Assembly: GCA_020205615.1 (NCBI GenBank)
Contig: CM035162.1
Span: 45,746,464-45,810,463, forward strand
From: Panax quinquefolius
Taxonomy: Eukaryota > Streptophyta > Magnoliopsida > Apiales > Araliaceae
Direction of reading: 5' to 3'
DNA: 64,000 bases
Position 1 is the stretch's first letter, and the number at the start of each line of letters is the position of its first letter. This document shows, in pieces, positions 20,665-33,589 of this stretch. Below the pieces are notes generated by a model, which saw only the letters and a program-made list of their open reading frames with translations, did not search any database and was not told the origin of the DNA. The translations under genes were made by a program, and so were the position numbers.

Positions 20665-23600
20665 TGTGACAACCCAGAAATCCGGATTGTCCAGAAATTA
20701 ATATTTAAAGAATTAGTTATTAATAAAATAAATTTTTATTAATACTATTCTGTGTTATGTGTTTATTAATCGTTTTATAACCTGGAATGATTATTAATCG
20801 GGAGGATTCTGGCTATGAGCTAGATTGAACGAGTAAGAATTTTCAAGACGAAAATAGAATTTTTCCGGGAACAAAATATTTTCAGGGAAAAAGACAAAAT
20901 AGGCACTATTCATCCGTTTCTGCTCGGAGATTTATTTTGAAATTTTGAGAAGTTATAAATTACGTAAAATGTTGAGACGTGATGGAATATTTAATAATAT
21001 TTCAGTTATGGCCAAAGACGAAATATCCAAAAATATTTGGATTCCGAGAATCGCAGTTTTTAAAAGCTGCTTGATCGAAACCCGAAAAGACTTTTAACTC
21101 TGAAACTTAAGGGCTAAGCAAACTTGAGGGCTAAGTTAACTTAGTCCTTAAGTCTTGAATAGTAAGGAGGTGTGAATAGTGTATTTAGGGGCAAAATGAC
21201 TATTTTTCCCATAACCTTGAAAATCTATAAATAGGAAGCTTAATCTCATTTGAATGGGATTTTGAAAATCCTACACTTTGAGAGAGAAAGAGAGAGAGTT
21301 CGGATGGGGGAAGAGAAGGAGAAGGAAGAAAAGCTTGCTCGTGAGCAAACTTTGTCCGACGGAGGAAGATTAAAGAAGAAAGGTAAGCCGAAAACCTAAC
21401 TTCTAGATAATTTTTCTTTAAGTTTTTATGTTAAAAACATAGTTTAAATGAGAATAAGGGGTAAAAGATATTGAGAATGATTTCATATGGTTGAAATCAT
21501 GAGAAAAGAAGAAATAAATTTAGTTTAAAAATTTCTTAAGGAAGTATAAGATTCGTAAGGATTTTTAGCGATCCGAATGAATCTTATGAATGAGTAGGTT
21601 AAATAAGTAAGGAATGGTGTTCTATAACATCAAATTCCAAGAAAAAGTGAAATCGTAATCCAAAATATCGATTAAAAATGAAGAACGAACGAAGAACACG
21701 AAGAACAAGAAGAACGTTGTTGATGGACAAATTTAAAACCATCGTAGTATAAATGTTGTTGATGGACAAGTTTAAAACCATCGCATATAAGTTAGTTGCT
21801 TATTGCTTGGTTAGGAACGTTAGAAACGTTCATGAAGAACGGATTAAAACTAAGCTATAACGAAGTTATGGAAAAAATTTCGTAAAAGAAGAATAAAAAT
21901 TTGAAAGTTAGTAAATGAACCCGAACATGTAGGGTTTCATAAGAATGTAAGATAATGTATAAAATGTGAGTCGTGGACTCAAGAACGAATGAATTCCAAG
22001 TTCGGATGACCAAATTATGGACGAACGAATGAAGAACATTAATAACGTAAAAAATAAACGAAGATTGAAGATTAAGCCAATTGAATGGCATGTTATCGAA
22101 TTCAGAACGAAGTTCTGTCTATGGGTAATCGAAGTACGTAAGGTAAGGAAGAGAATGGCTTTGGAATGACCTCGTTTCGAGTTATAACGAAGAAGTTATG
22201 AGATTTTGAAATTAGCGTCTCAAGCTTGTAAAAAACTAAGAAAAACATTCTAGGTTTCATACTCGGCGCCACAACGCGAGTTGTGCCTTGGAGGCCAGCG
22301 CCGCAGCGCGAGCTCGGCCATAATCGTCTAAAGAGTGACGCCGCAGCACGAGAGATAACAAAGGACTTGGCACCGCAGCCGGCTGACCGAAGAGAGAGAG
22401 AGAGAAGTAGGTCGGCCGCAAATAGAGAGAAAAGGAAGAACACCAGCCCATGCATGGGTGCATAGCAATGCCCAACAATGAGATTTTTAGTTCTCAATTA
22501 CTGGAGGATGTGCAAGAAAGAAGTATGAATATATAGTTCACCTAAAATAACGCTTAAGCAAGCAAGTTTAACCTTTGGCAACGGTTGAACGGAAAGATTA
22601 AACGAGACTAAAAGAATACAAACGTGGGTTACGGAACCGATATTCGGGGACCGTAGTCACGTTGAATGAACGTGAGGGATTACTGTGATTGTGATTCCTT
22701 AGACGTTGAGTGACGAAGGTAATGAATAACATTCCGATGTTATGTTATGGTAATGAGAGATGAATGTAAAGCGTTTAGACGCTGTGAACGCAACGTTGTT
22801 GCGATGAACGATCGGTCTTAGCATATAACGGACTGTATGGCTTCGACATTAAGAAAGAATAATGAACATGGGGTTCATGGGATGGATAACAATGAATGAA
22901 ATTGAAACCTTGAGTAAAGGTTGAATGAGAGATTAAGAGACGAGCAATGTGAACGTTGAATACGTAAACAATCCTCGTGAATCGTATTCGCGTTTGATAA
23001 ACGTGCTAAGTATACCCTGGTTGTATGACTTAGACGTTGATGAATGTAGTAAGTACGATACGAATGGTATCAAGAAAGCCGTATCGAATGGTAATGAGAT
23101 TAATGAAAGCCGAATATGAATTGGATAAGAATGAATCCTGAGGTATGGCAATTACTTGCCAGAAAGCCAAAAGGAATAAGAAATTAACTTAACGAACATT
23201 ATAATTTAATAATTCATATAAGTTAAGAGAAAGTTAGGTTGTGGTACATTCGTAACCTTTGATGGTTGACATATGGGAACTGGGCTAAACAATTCCTTAA
23301 GAGAGCGAAGGTATATACGAAACTGGCAACCGATCTAACTCACTGTGATGGCAGTGTAGATGAGACTCGAACTTGTTTGTTGGTTGTTTGTGGGAAACCA
23401 CCAGAAGTACCATATGGACTACTAGCGGAGAAGCGATGTGTCTTGAGTCCTAGAGAAGTATACGAAGAAGATAAGAATGTGAATCATCAAAGATGATGAA
23501 TGTGTTGAGTAAGACATCTCCGTATGTCATGAAACCGTAAACCGGTAATGAAAGTTAGTCGCATAAAATTATATTGCAAGAACGCGAACCTTAAGAAGTA

Positions 23601-24586
23601 AAGTTAAGTAAACCAATGCGTAAGTCAAGTATATGACTAATTGGTGTATTTGTTATTTCCTTATGTGTTATAGGGATTGGGATGAGCAATTCAGCGTAAG
23701 CTGTAGCTGTGCGTAAAGAAAGTTTCCTAACTTCATTCATATTTCAAATGAATGCTAGTTTCTAAAACTTCTCAGATGTTGAACTTGAGAAGTTCTGTCT
23801 ATGTGCAAATGTGTGATATTTGTACAAGGATGTAGAATGTATGAGGCCTTGTGCCAAAATGTGAACACTTCGGTGTTTCTATGATATGAACTGTTCTGTG
23901 ATTGAACTGTTCAATATGAGCATGTTCTGTTTATACATGAACCGTTATTGATAAGTCTGCGTGCTATTGATTCTAGCCGACGTAATGTGTATGAAAAGAG
24001 TAGAGAATGAAAGTATTTCAAAGTGCATGTAACTAATGTTTTAAGATGATAGGAATCAAGACTATTCCTATTATTCAAGCTACTTCATAACCTTTGTTCG
24101 GTTATTGAAGTCTGAAAAGAATGTTAAACTCTTGAAGTTGTTTGTTCAACTATTATGACTTGCTGGGCAATTGAATGCTCACACTTGCTTTAAATGAAAA
24201 ACATTTTCAGCGAACGATGTTAGAAAGAACTTAAGGATCCCGGAAGGATCAAGTTGATCGGTATCCAGATGAAGAGCCATTCAGTATATAAATGTGCGTG
24301 AAGAGCAAGTGAAGACTTGTAATGTAGAATGATAGAATTAAACTGTAGACTAGTTTAATGAACAGTTATGAATCATTGGTGGCGGATGAAAGTCACTCGA
24401 GTAAGATGTAAAGAATAATGTAATTATCATTATTTGTAATGAAAGAGGTTCTAAGGTTTCGAGAACCTTGGATTTCAGAGTGTATGTTGTTATATTTCAG
24501 TATATAATAATGTATGCAGAATGAATGATGTACTCGTGATGTACGGAATCCGGATGTGAAGATAGACCGGATTTCGGGGCGTTACA
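20665..24586 (+). repeat. Element G 5' LTR
   Basis: TGTGACAACCCAGAAATCCGG to GGATTTCGGGGCGTTACA. A GC-rich island with repeated GCGCCGCAGCGCGAG-like boxes (22262-22400) is the only part badly mismatched with the 3' LTR. Plus-strand 23266-23496 is open in both LTRs but has no known domain. Confidence 0.92.
21225..21233 (+). promoter_or_regulatory. TATA box of element G 5' LTR
   Basis: CTATAAATA followed by GGAAGC; the identical context is in the 3' LTR at 26909-26917. It is about 560 bp into the LTR, with a GA-rich leader (GAGAGAGAAAGAGAGAG) about 45 bp downstream. Confidence 0.65.
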
Positions 24587-26352
24587 GGTTGGTATCAGAG
24601 CTGATAGGTTATAAACCTTAGGTATGAGTACCTAAGACTATAATTGTAAAGAGAAGGATAAGAAGATCACCACGTGATCATAGTAAATCGTAATGTAATG
24701 ATGAGTACATTAAACGATGAATGATTTATAGCTAATGCTATGAATGAATGGTACTACAAAGTAGTACGGGAAGAAGAACTCAAATTGAGTTGTAAAGGAT
24801 ATCATACGAATTAAAGAAAATTTGTATTAAGTAAAGAGAAAGTTAGAAGTTGTAAGATTTCAATTGAGGACTCATGTGATGGCTGAGTTGTATGAATCTT
24901 TGTATGGACAGAGTTTTGTGCTTGGTGTAACAACCACTCAGTTTATTACAGTGATAATCATTGAAATTGGTCGCACTATCAAGATGTATATAAAGAGAAG
25001 GTGAATCTTTTCTCATGTATATACTTGATAGGTAGAAAATGATAAGATAGGTGCGAAATCTTGAAACTCATACTTATGAAAAGTTTGAGACTCATAGTTA
25101 TATGCTATGTTTCTGAGCCCTAAGCATATGGATAGTCCTTTATTTGTTCTTGGATTACATATTGCGAAGATAAGTTCTTAAACACATATGGTTGTGGAAA
25201 GTTCCTAAACACATAAAGTGTGGTAAGTTGATGAACTATACTAAGGTATAGGAATGTTTAGACTGAAAGTAAGTATTTTCAGTAGCCTTAGCATTGAAGG
25301 TGCTAGAGAAGATTAAGTATTGTCGTAAGTAAGACAATGAAGGAAGATGGAGAATAGGATATTCCAAGACATCTAGCTATACTAGATTTCAAAATTTCTT
25401 GAAATCGTGCTAATGTGCGCATTTTGAAAATGAAAGAATTGGTTCAGCTTTTGGAACCAATGGATTTTTAAAGAACTATTCTTGGTATGTCTATGCTAAT
25501 TGTTTCAGCTAAACAGAAATTGGTTTAAAATATCAAAATGAATTTTATATCATCAGTGCATTTGATGCAAAGATGGTAAAAGGATGGAGTTATTAATGCA
25601 ATTAAACCTGGTGTTGGATTTGATCTTAGGATCAACAACCTGCTATGGTATGATGTATAATGACAAAGTTATAAACTGACGAAGTCCTCAACGTACTGTG
25701 AAGAGTGCGGTATCATGACGTCATAAAATGTTTTGATGTATTGAAAAAGAATTTAAAGAAGTAGTCGATGTCAATTAAGTTGACTAGACGAATGTTTCAA
25801 GTTGATGTCCAAATTTTTTGTATGGTCTAAGCTACTTGATTTGGCTAAGACGAATGGTATGTTATGATTAAAAGAAAATCGAGCTTTCTTTGAAGAGCTA
25901 TGCCAAACCAAATTATTTTGGTGCGGAATCTAAGGAGTAAGTCTGAGGTGAACATACTTCGAAATGGGGTTATACGATGGGTTGATCACCTACGTATGGA
26001 AGAGGTAGTTTACCTTCTTTGTGATTGTAAACTAACCGTGGAAAGAAAGGTTACGGCGTCATGCTGGTAAACCTAGTAAGAGTTCATGGTCAATTTGACC
26101 CCTCAGCAAACGTATGAAATGTTTTAAAGGAATTCTTATACTCCTCGCTATTCCTTCTACTTCATGATTCTTGATAGGTTATGGAGGTTAGGAATGATGG
26201 AAAGATAAGAACTTCTTTGAAGAGAAGTTGAGAAGAAAAGTAAGCTAAAATTTTGAGGACAAAATTCTGTGAAGAAGGGGTGAATGTGATGACCCGGGTA
26301 TGGGTATGGTTTGAAGAAATTCCGAGGACGGAATTTTTATAAGGGGGAAGGA
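24587..26352 (+). mobile_element. Element G internal region (non-coding)
   Basis: Begins with two bases and the primer site TTGGTATCAGAGCT (24589-24602), which matches initiator tRNA-Met exactly over TGGTATCAGAGC. No frame of useful length is present. A short stretch at 24879-24911 reads MAELYESLYGQ and faintly recalls the integrase motif M-A-P-Y-E-A-L-Y-G-R, possibly a pol relic. It ends in polypurine tract TAAGGGGGAAGGA (26340-26352). A second polypurine-plus-LTR-start-like segment lies just upstream (26255-26300). Confidence 0.8.
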
Positions 26353-29300
26353 TGTGACAACCCGGAAATCTAGATTGTCCAGAAATTAAGATTTAAAGAA
26401 TTAGTTATTAATAAAATGAATTTTTATTAATACTATTCTGTGTTATGTGTTTATTAATCGTTTTATAACCTGGAATGATTATTAATCGGGAGGATTCTGG
26501 CTACGAGCTAGATTGAACGAGTAAGAATTTTCAAGACGAAAATAAAAAATTTCCGGGAACAAAATATTTTCGGGGAAAAAGACGAAATAGGCACTATTCA
26601 TCCGTTTCTGCTCGGAGATTTATTTTGAAATTTTGAGAAGTTATAGATTACGTAAAATGTTGAGACGTGATGGAATATTTAATAATATTTCAGTTATGGC
26701 CAAAGACGAAATATCCAAAAATATTTGGATTCCGAGAATCGCAGTTTTTAAAACTGTCGGACGAAACCCCGAAAGATGGAACTATGAAACTTAAGGGCTA
26801 AGCAAACTTGAGGGCTAAGTTAACTTAGTCCTTAAGTCTTGAATAGTAAGGAGGTGTGAATAGTGATTTTAGGGGCAAAATGACTATTTTGCCCCTAACC
26901 TTGAAAATCTATAAATAGGAAGCTTAATCTCATTTGAATGAGATTTTGAAAATCCTACACTTTGAGAGGGAAAGAGAGAGAGTTCGGATGGGGAAAGAGA
27001 AGGAGAAGAAGGAAGAAAAACTTGCTCGTGAGCAAACTTTGTCCGACGGAGGAAGATTAAAGAAGAAAGGTAATCTGAAAACCTAACTTCTAGATAATTT
27101 TTCTTTAAGTTTTTATGTTAAAAACATAGTTTAAATGAGAATAAGGGGTAAAAAGACATTGAGAATGATTTCATATGGTTGAAATCATGAGAAAAGAAAA
27201 AATAAGAAATTAGAAATTTAGTTTATAAATTTTTTAAGGAAGTATAAGATTCGTAATGATTTTGAGCGATCCGAATGAATCTTATGAATGAGTATGTTAA
27301 ATAAGTAAGGAATGGTGTTCTATAACATCAAATTCCAAGAAAAAGTGAAATCGTAATCCAAAATATCGATTAAAAATGAAGAACGAACGAAGAACACGAA
27401 GAACACACGAAGAACTCGAAGAACGTTGTTGATGGACAAATTTAAAACCAGCGTAGTATAAATGTTGTTGATGGACAAGTTTAAAACCATCGCATATAAG
27501 TTAGTTGCTTATTGCTTGGTTAGGAACGTTAGAAACGTTCATGAAGAACGGATTAAAACCAAGCTATAACGAAGTTATGGTGAAAATTTTGTAAAAGAAG
27601 AACGAAAATTTGAAAGTTAGTAAATGAGCCCGAACATGTAGGGTTTCATAAGAATGTAAGAGAACATATAAAATGTGAGTCGTGGACTCAAGAACGAACG
27701 AATTCTGAGTTCGGATGACCGAATTACGGACGAACGAATGAAGAAAGTTAATAACGTAAAAAATGAACGAAGAGTGAAGATTAAGGTAATTGAATGGCAT
27801 GTTAACGGATTCAGAACAAAGTTCTGTCCATGGGTAATCGATGTACGTAAGGTAAGGAGAGAATGGCTTTGGAACGACCTCGTTCCGAGTTATAACGAAG
27901 AAGTTATGAGATTTTGAAATTAGCGTCTCAAGCTTGTAAAAAACTAAGAAAAATTTTCTAGGTTTCATACTAAGTATAAGTAGTATGAAAGCTCGGCCAT
28001 AATAGTAGTCGGAGAGTGGCGCCATGAATGGGAGAGATAACAAAGGACTTGGCACCGCACTTGACCCAAATGGAAGAGAGAGAGAGAGAGTAGGTCGTAC
28101 CATGCATACGAGAGAGAAAAGGAAGGCAATGCACAGTGCACATGACATCGGTTAGAAACAATGCCTGAAATGAGATTTTTAGTTCTCAATTACTGGAGGA
28201 TGTGTAAGAAAGAAGTATGAACATATAGTTCACCTAAAATAACGCTTAAGCAAGCAAGTTAAACCTTTGGTAAAGGTTGAACGGAAAGATTAAACGAGAC
28301 TAAAAGAATACAAACGTGGGTTACAGAACCGATATCCGGGGACCGTAGTCACGATGAATGAACGTGAGGGATTACTGTGATTGTGATTCCTTAGACGTTG
28401 AGTGACGAAGGTAATGAATAACATTCCGATGTTATGTCATGGTAATGAGAGATGAATGTAAAGCATTTAGACGCTGCGAACGCAACGTTGTTGCGATGAA
28501 CGATCGGTCTTAGCATACAACGGACTATATGGCTTCGACATTAAGAAAGAATAATGAACATTGGGTTCATGGGATGGATAACGATGAATGCAATTGAAAC
28601 TTTGAGTAAAGGTTGAATGAGAGATTAAGAGACGAGCAACGTGAACGTTGAATACGTAAACGATCCTCGTGAATCGTATTCGCGTTTGACGAATGTACTA
28701 AGTATACCCTGGTTGTATGACTTAGATGTTGATGAATGTAGTAAGTAAGATACGAATGGTATCAAGAAAGCCGTATCGAATGGTAATGAGATTAATGAAA
28801 GCCGAATATGAATCAGATAAGAAGGAATCTTGAGGTATGGCAATTACTTGCCAGAAAGCCAAAAGGAATAAGAAATTAACTTAACGAACATTATAATTTA
28901 ATAATTCGTATAAGTTAAGAGAAAGTTAGGTTGTGATAAAATCATAACCTTTGATGGTTGACATATGGGAGCTGGGCTAAACAATTCCTTCATAGAGCGA
29001 AGGTATATACGAAATTGGCAATCGATCTAACTCACTGTGATGGCAGTGTAGATGAGATGGGAACTTGTTTATTGGTTGTTTGTGGGAAACCACTCAGAGT
29101 ACCATATGGACTACTATCAGAGAAGCGATGTGTACTGAGTCCTAGAGAAGTATACGAAGAAGATAAGAATGTGAATCATCAAAGATGATGAACGTGTTGA
29201 GTAAGACATCTTCGTATGTCATGAAACCGTAAACTGGTAATGAAAGTTAGTCGCATAAACTTATATTGCAAGAACGCGAACCTTAAGAAGTAAAGTTAAG

Positions 29301-30278
29301 TAAACCAATGCGTAAGTCAAGTATATGACTAATTGGTGTATTTGTTATTTCTTTATGTGTTATAGGGATTGGGATGAGTAGTTCAGCGTAAGCTGTAGCT
29401 GTGCGTAAGGCAAGTTTCCTAACTTCATTCATATTTCAAATGAATGCTAGTTTCTAAAACTTCTCAGATGTTGAACTTGAGAAGTTCTGTCTATGTGCAA
29501 ATGTGTGATATTTATACAAGGTGGTAGAATGTATGAGGCCTTGTGCCAAAATGTGAACACTTCGGTGTTTCTATGATATGAACTGTTCTGTGATTGAACT
29601 GTTCAATATGAGTATGTTCTGTTTATACATGAACCGTTATTGATAAGTCTGTGCTATTGATTCTAGCCAGACAGAATGTGTATGAAAGAGAGTAGAGAAT
29701 AAAAGTATTTCAAAGTGCATGTAACAAATGTTTTAAGATGATAGGAATCAAGACTATTCCTATTATTCAAGCTACTTCGTAACCTTTGTTCGGTTATTGA
29801 AGTCTGAAAAGAATGTTAAACTCTTGAAGTTGTTTGTTCAACTGTTATGACTTGCTGGGCAATTGAATGCTCACACTTGCTTTAAATGAAAAACATTTTT
29901 AGCGAACGATGTTAGAAAGAACTTACGAATCCCGGAAAAATCAAGCTGATCGGTATCCAGACGAAGTGCCATTCAGTATATGAATGTGCGTGAAGAGCAA
30001 GTGGAGACTTGTAATATAGAATGATAGAATTAAACTATAGACTAGTTTAATGAACAGTTATGAATCATTGGTGGCGGATGAAAGTCACTGGAGAAAGATG
30101 TAAATATTAATGTAATTATCATTATTTGTAGTGAAAGAGGTTCTAAGGTTTCGAGAACCTGGGATTTGAGAATGTATGTTGTTATATTTCAGTAAATAAT
30201 GATGTATGCAGAATGAATGATGTACTCGTGACGTACGAAATCCCGGTGTGAAGATAGACCGGATTTCAGGGCGTTACA
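26353..30278 (+). repeat. Element G 3' LTR
   Basis: TGTGACAACCCGGAAATCTAG to GGATTTCAGGGCGTTACA, 3926 bp. TATA box at 26909-26917. The 194-codon minus-strand frame at 27564-28148 is not kept intact in the 5' LTR and is not called as a gene. Confidence 0.92.
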
Positions 30279-31200
30279 AATACGGAGCGATAATTAACTG
30301 CCAAAAGAATTGTTTAAACCTTATGTCCCCGTCAAAGGTAGTATTTCAAGGTAGCAAGTCGCCTAGACAAATGAAATGTCTAACGACTATGCAGGCCAAG
30401 AAATTGTTGAGTCAAGGTTGTGTGGGCTATTTAGCTTACATAGTCGATAGTCAGAAGAAGGGTGTAAAACTAGAAGAAATACCAGTAGTGAGGGAATTCG
30501 AAGACGTGTTTCCAGAGGATTTGCCAGGACTTCCGCCTGACAGAGAAATTGAGTTCGTGATCGACTTAGCGCCGGGAACAGCACCGATATCGAAGGCCCC
30601 GTACAAAATGGTTCCAGTAGAAATGAAGGAACTGATGGTACAGTTGCAAGAGTTGATGGACAAGAAATATATTCAACCAAGCGTATCGTCGTGGGGAGCG
30701 CCTATTTTATTTGTTAAGAAGAAGGATGGATCAATGCATCTTTGCATCGATTATAGAGAGTTAAACAAAGTCACTATTAAGAATAGGTATCCGTTGCCTA
30801 GAATAGATGACTTCTTTGATCAGCTGAAGGGTGCTAAATATTTCTCAAAAATAGATTTGAGAAGTGGGTATCACCAATTGAAGGTAAGAAAGGAGGATAT
30901 ACCTAGAACGACATTCAGAACTCGGAACGGAAATTACGAGTTTCTGGTGATGTCTTTTGGTTTAACAAATACCCCTGTTGCGTTCATGGATTTGATGAAC
31001 AGGGTGTTTCTTCTTAGACAAGTTTGTAGTGGTATTTATTGACGACATTCTAGTGTATTCCAAGACTCAAGAAGTATACGTGGAACACTTACGTTTGACA
31101 TTGGAAACACTAAGAAAGGAAAAGTTGTATGCAAAATTCTCTAAGTACGAATTTTGGCTCGACCATGTACAATTTTTGGGGCATGTGATTGACAAAGATG
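30279..31200 (+). pseudogene. pol: Element D pol: end of protease and reverse transcriptase
   Basis: Resumes the protease frame and continues through the typical Ty3 RT blocks: [103 protein letters not shown]. After MNRVF about five bases are missing (near 31010), shifting the frame. The catalytic FIDD box (31033-31047) is present in the new frame, followed by [11 protein letters not shown] and HVIDKDGI with an in-frame TAA (about 31205, probably from CAA). Confidence 0.9.
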
Positions 31201-31830
31201 GGATTTAAGTTGATCCATCAAAAGTGGAAGCTGTGATCAATTGGGAACAACCAAAAACACCATCAGAAGTGAGAAGTTTCTTGGGACTGGCTGGTTATTA
31301 TAGAAGATTTATTCAAGATTTTTCTAAGATAGCCACTCCGCTAACAAATTTGACAAGGAAAGCTGTAAAATTCGTTTGGACGGAGAAATGTGAAGAGAGT
31401 TTCCAAGATTTGAAGAAGAAGTTAAGTGTGACACCTGTGTTGACATTACCAGATAATACAGGAAATTTTGTGGTATATAGTGATGCCTCACACAACGGGT
31501 TAGGTTGTGTTCTTATGCAGAACAACAAAGTTATTGCATATGCATCAAGACAACTGAAGGATTATGAGAAAGGGTATCCGACTCATGATTAGGAATTGGC
31601 TGCAGTTGTATTTTCTCTGAAGATATGGAGACACTATCTTTATGGAGAGAAATGTGAGATCTACACAGACCACAAAAGTCTGAAGTATATTTTCACTCAG
31701 AAGGATCTGAACATGCGTTAGAGAAGGTGGATGGAATTGATAAAAGATTATGACTGTGAAATCTTTTATCATCCGGGCAAAGTGAATGTGGTGGTAGATG
31801 CTTTAAGCCAGAAAGGTCGGGAGAAGTTGA
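31201..31830 (+). pseudogene. pol: Element D RNase H domain, broken
   Basis: Includes the RT connection [20 protein letters not shown] and the RNase H core: [13 protein letters not shown] (first catalytic Asp), [18 protein letters not shown] (Glu), [11 protein letters not shown] (Asp) and VVVDALS (last Asp). Stops at about 31590 (TAG before ELAA) and 31720 (TAG before RRWMEL); both fit CAG to TAG. The domain degrades the RNA strand of the hybrid during replication. Confidence 0.88.
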
Positions 31831-32529
31831 TGCTGATAACAACTCAGGAGGAGCTCATTTTAGCAATGACAAAACTGGAGTTGGAAATTAAATTTCCAAA
31901 AGAATCTGACGAACAACTATTCCAGATAGAAGTTGGTCCAACTTTAGGGGACAAAGTGAAGAATGCTCAACTACAAAATGAAGAGTGTGGGAAAGTCAAA
32001 GAGAATCTGATTGAGGGTAGTGATGTAAAATACAAGATCGACACTGAAGGACTACTACGGTTTGAAGGAAGAATTTGGGTTCCAGCAACACCAGAGCTGA
32101 AAGAAGAAATTCTGACCGAAGCTCATAGCTCAAAATATTCAATTCATCCAGGAAGCACGAAAATGTATCAAGATTTACGCCGACATTTTTGGTGGCCGAA
32201 TATGAAAAGGGACGTTGCAGAATGCGTAGCGAAATGCTTGACATGTCAAAGAGTAAAAGCCGATAATCAAAGACCCAGCGGGTTACTTCAACCGTTGGAA
32301 ATACCGGAATAGAAGTGGAAACACATCACGATGGATTTTGTGGTGGGTCTTCCAACTACTCAGAGAGGATGCGATGCAATTTGGGTGATAGTGGATAGAC
32401 TGACGAAGTCAGCGCACATTTTACCAATAAAGATTAGATTCAATCTTGATCAGTTGGCAAGATTGTACATTAAAGAGATCATTTTGAGGCACGGAGTGCC
32501 AGTATCAATTGTGTCTGATAGAGATCCGC
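31831..32529 (+). pseudogene. pol: Element D integrase, N-terminal part up to element E
   Basis: The zinc-binding HHCC region spans [17 protein letters not shown] to CLTCQ (about 32117-32250), followed by the catalytic core start [10 protein letters not shown] with the first Asp and VSDRDP with the second. A TAG at about 32311 replaces Trp of the E sequence (LEIPEW). E enters directly after DRDP; the duplication TCCGC lies at 32525-32529 and 44018-44022. Confidence 0.9.
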
Positions 32530-33589
32530 TGTGACGCCCCCAAAATTAGGTATACATCACCCATCTTGAGTCGCCAGATACACAGTACAGAATTCAAATA
32601 CAACTTAATAATAAAACTGTCGTGTACAATACGACAAAACATAAAATGTGAGTTTGAATACAAATATTGCCTACTAGAGAGTATACAAACTCAAAAGGAG
32701 TCATCATTATAATTATTATCACACTATTTCACAGAATAGTGAGGACTACTAATGCCTTTGTCTAGGACCATCACTCCGCTCCACGACTTTCGTTCAAATT
32801 ATATTCTCATTTCACGAAGAGAACGGTGAAAGAAAGGGTGAGCTCAATTAGCCCAGTAAGAAATATTATGACCAAGATAATGCAGAATAAATTATCATTA
32901 GCCTTAAACAGTGTTAAACTGATACAATATAACAAACATCAAGTTTAACTGCAGCGGAACAAGCAATCCATTAAAAGAGTCAAGTAGAGAATAAAATCTA
33001 CTATCTTTTATGATTTAAAAGGTTTTTCATAACTTTTATCGTTGGGACTCAGCTTAATAAATAATCCACATCATCGAATCACCCCTGCACTACGGCCAAG
33101 GATATTCTTTAGTATCACGACCACAATTATCCATGCACTACGGGCCAAGAATATTTGTGTATTCATTAATGGTCATGATCATGCCAACAACTGTCCATCA
33201 ATGCACTACGGCCCAATGAGGACTTTTACTACATCATTTGTAACATTATGGTCATGATTACACCAAATAATCCATGGTCATAATCATACCAAGTCCATCT
33301 ATGCACTACAGGCCACAGATGACTTTCAAAAAATATAAATATGAGGATGATGACAATGATATAAGAATTCAATAAAACAAGTTCAAGAATTAATTTGTCC
33401 AAGAACTAATAACGTCCAAATTGTCAACATGATACTGCTTTGTAGAGTAAAATTCAAGAATGCTCAGAAGAATATTTCCATGAAAAGATACTGGATGAAG
33501 CGCAATTATTAAGGATATTCCACTAATTTCATGGAGTATAGAAGTCAAAACTTTAACCAACTGAGTATAATAAAGAATGGAATAACAAA

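Larger units (their letters stand above)
20665..30278 (+). mobile_element. Element G: LARD-like element with 3.9-kb LTRs
   Basis: Flanked by duplication AATAC. LTRs of 3922 bp (20665-24586) and 3926 bp (26353-30278) surround only 1766 bp of internal DNA without a supported ORF. The primer site is an exact tRNA-Met type and there is a clear polypurine tract, so reverse-transcription signals are kept while gag and pol are gone. This matches the description of large retrotransposon derivatives (LARDs), mobilised in trans. LTRs are closely alike except in one island. Orientation is fixed by primer site, polypurine tract and TATA boxes. Confidence 0.92.

Noticed and set aside
23266..23496. 76-codon frame present in both G LTRs (also 28958-29188)
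   Set aside because: Same reason: LTR copies share it by descent, no homology recognised, no evidence of selection.
24589..24602. tRNA-like sequence
   Set aside because: Only the primer site complement of a tRNA 3' end is present; no cloverleaf or A/B boxes around it. The same holds for the other primer sites.
27564..28148. 194-codon minus-strand frame with hydrophobic N terminus in G's 3' LTR
   Set aside because: The matching frame in the 5' LTR is broken and differs across the divergent island; it has no domain and lies wholly in an LTR.
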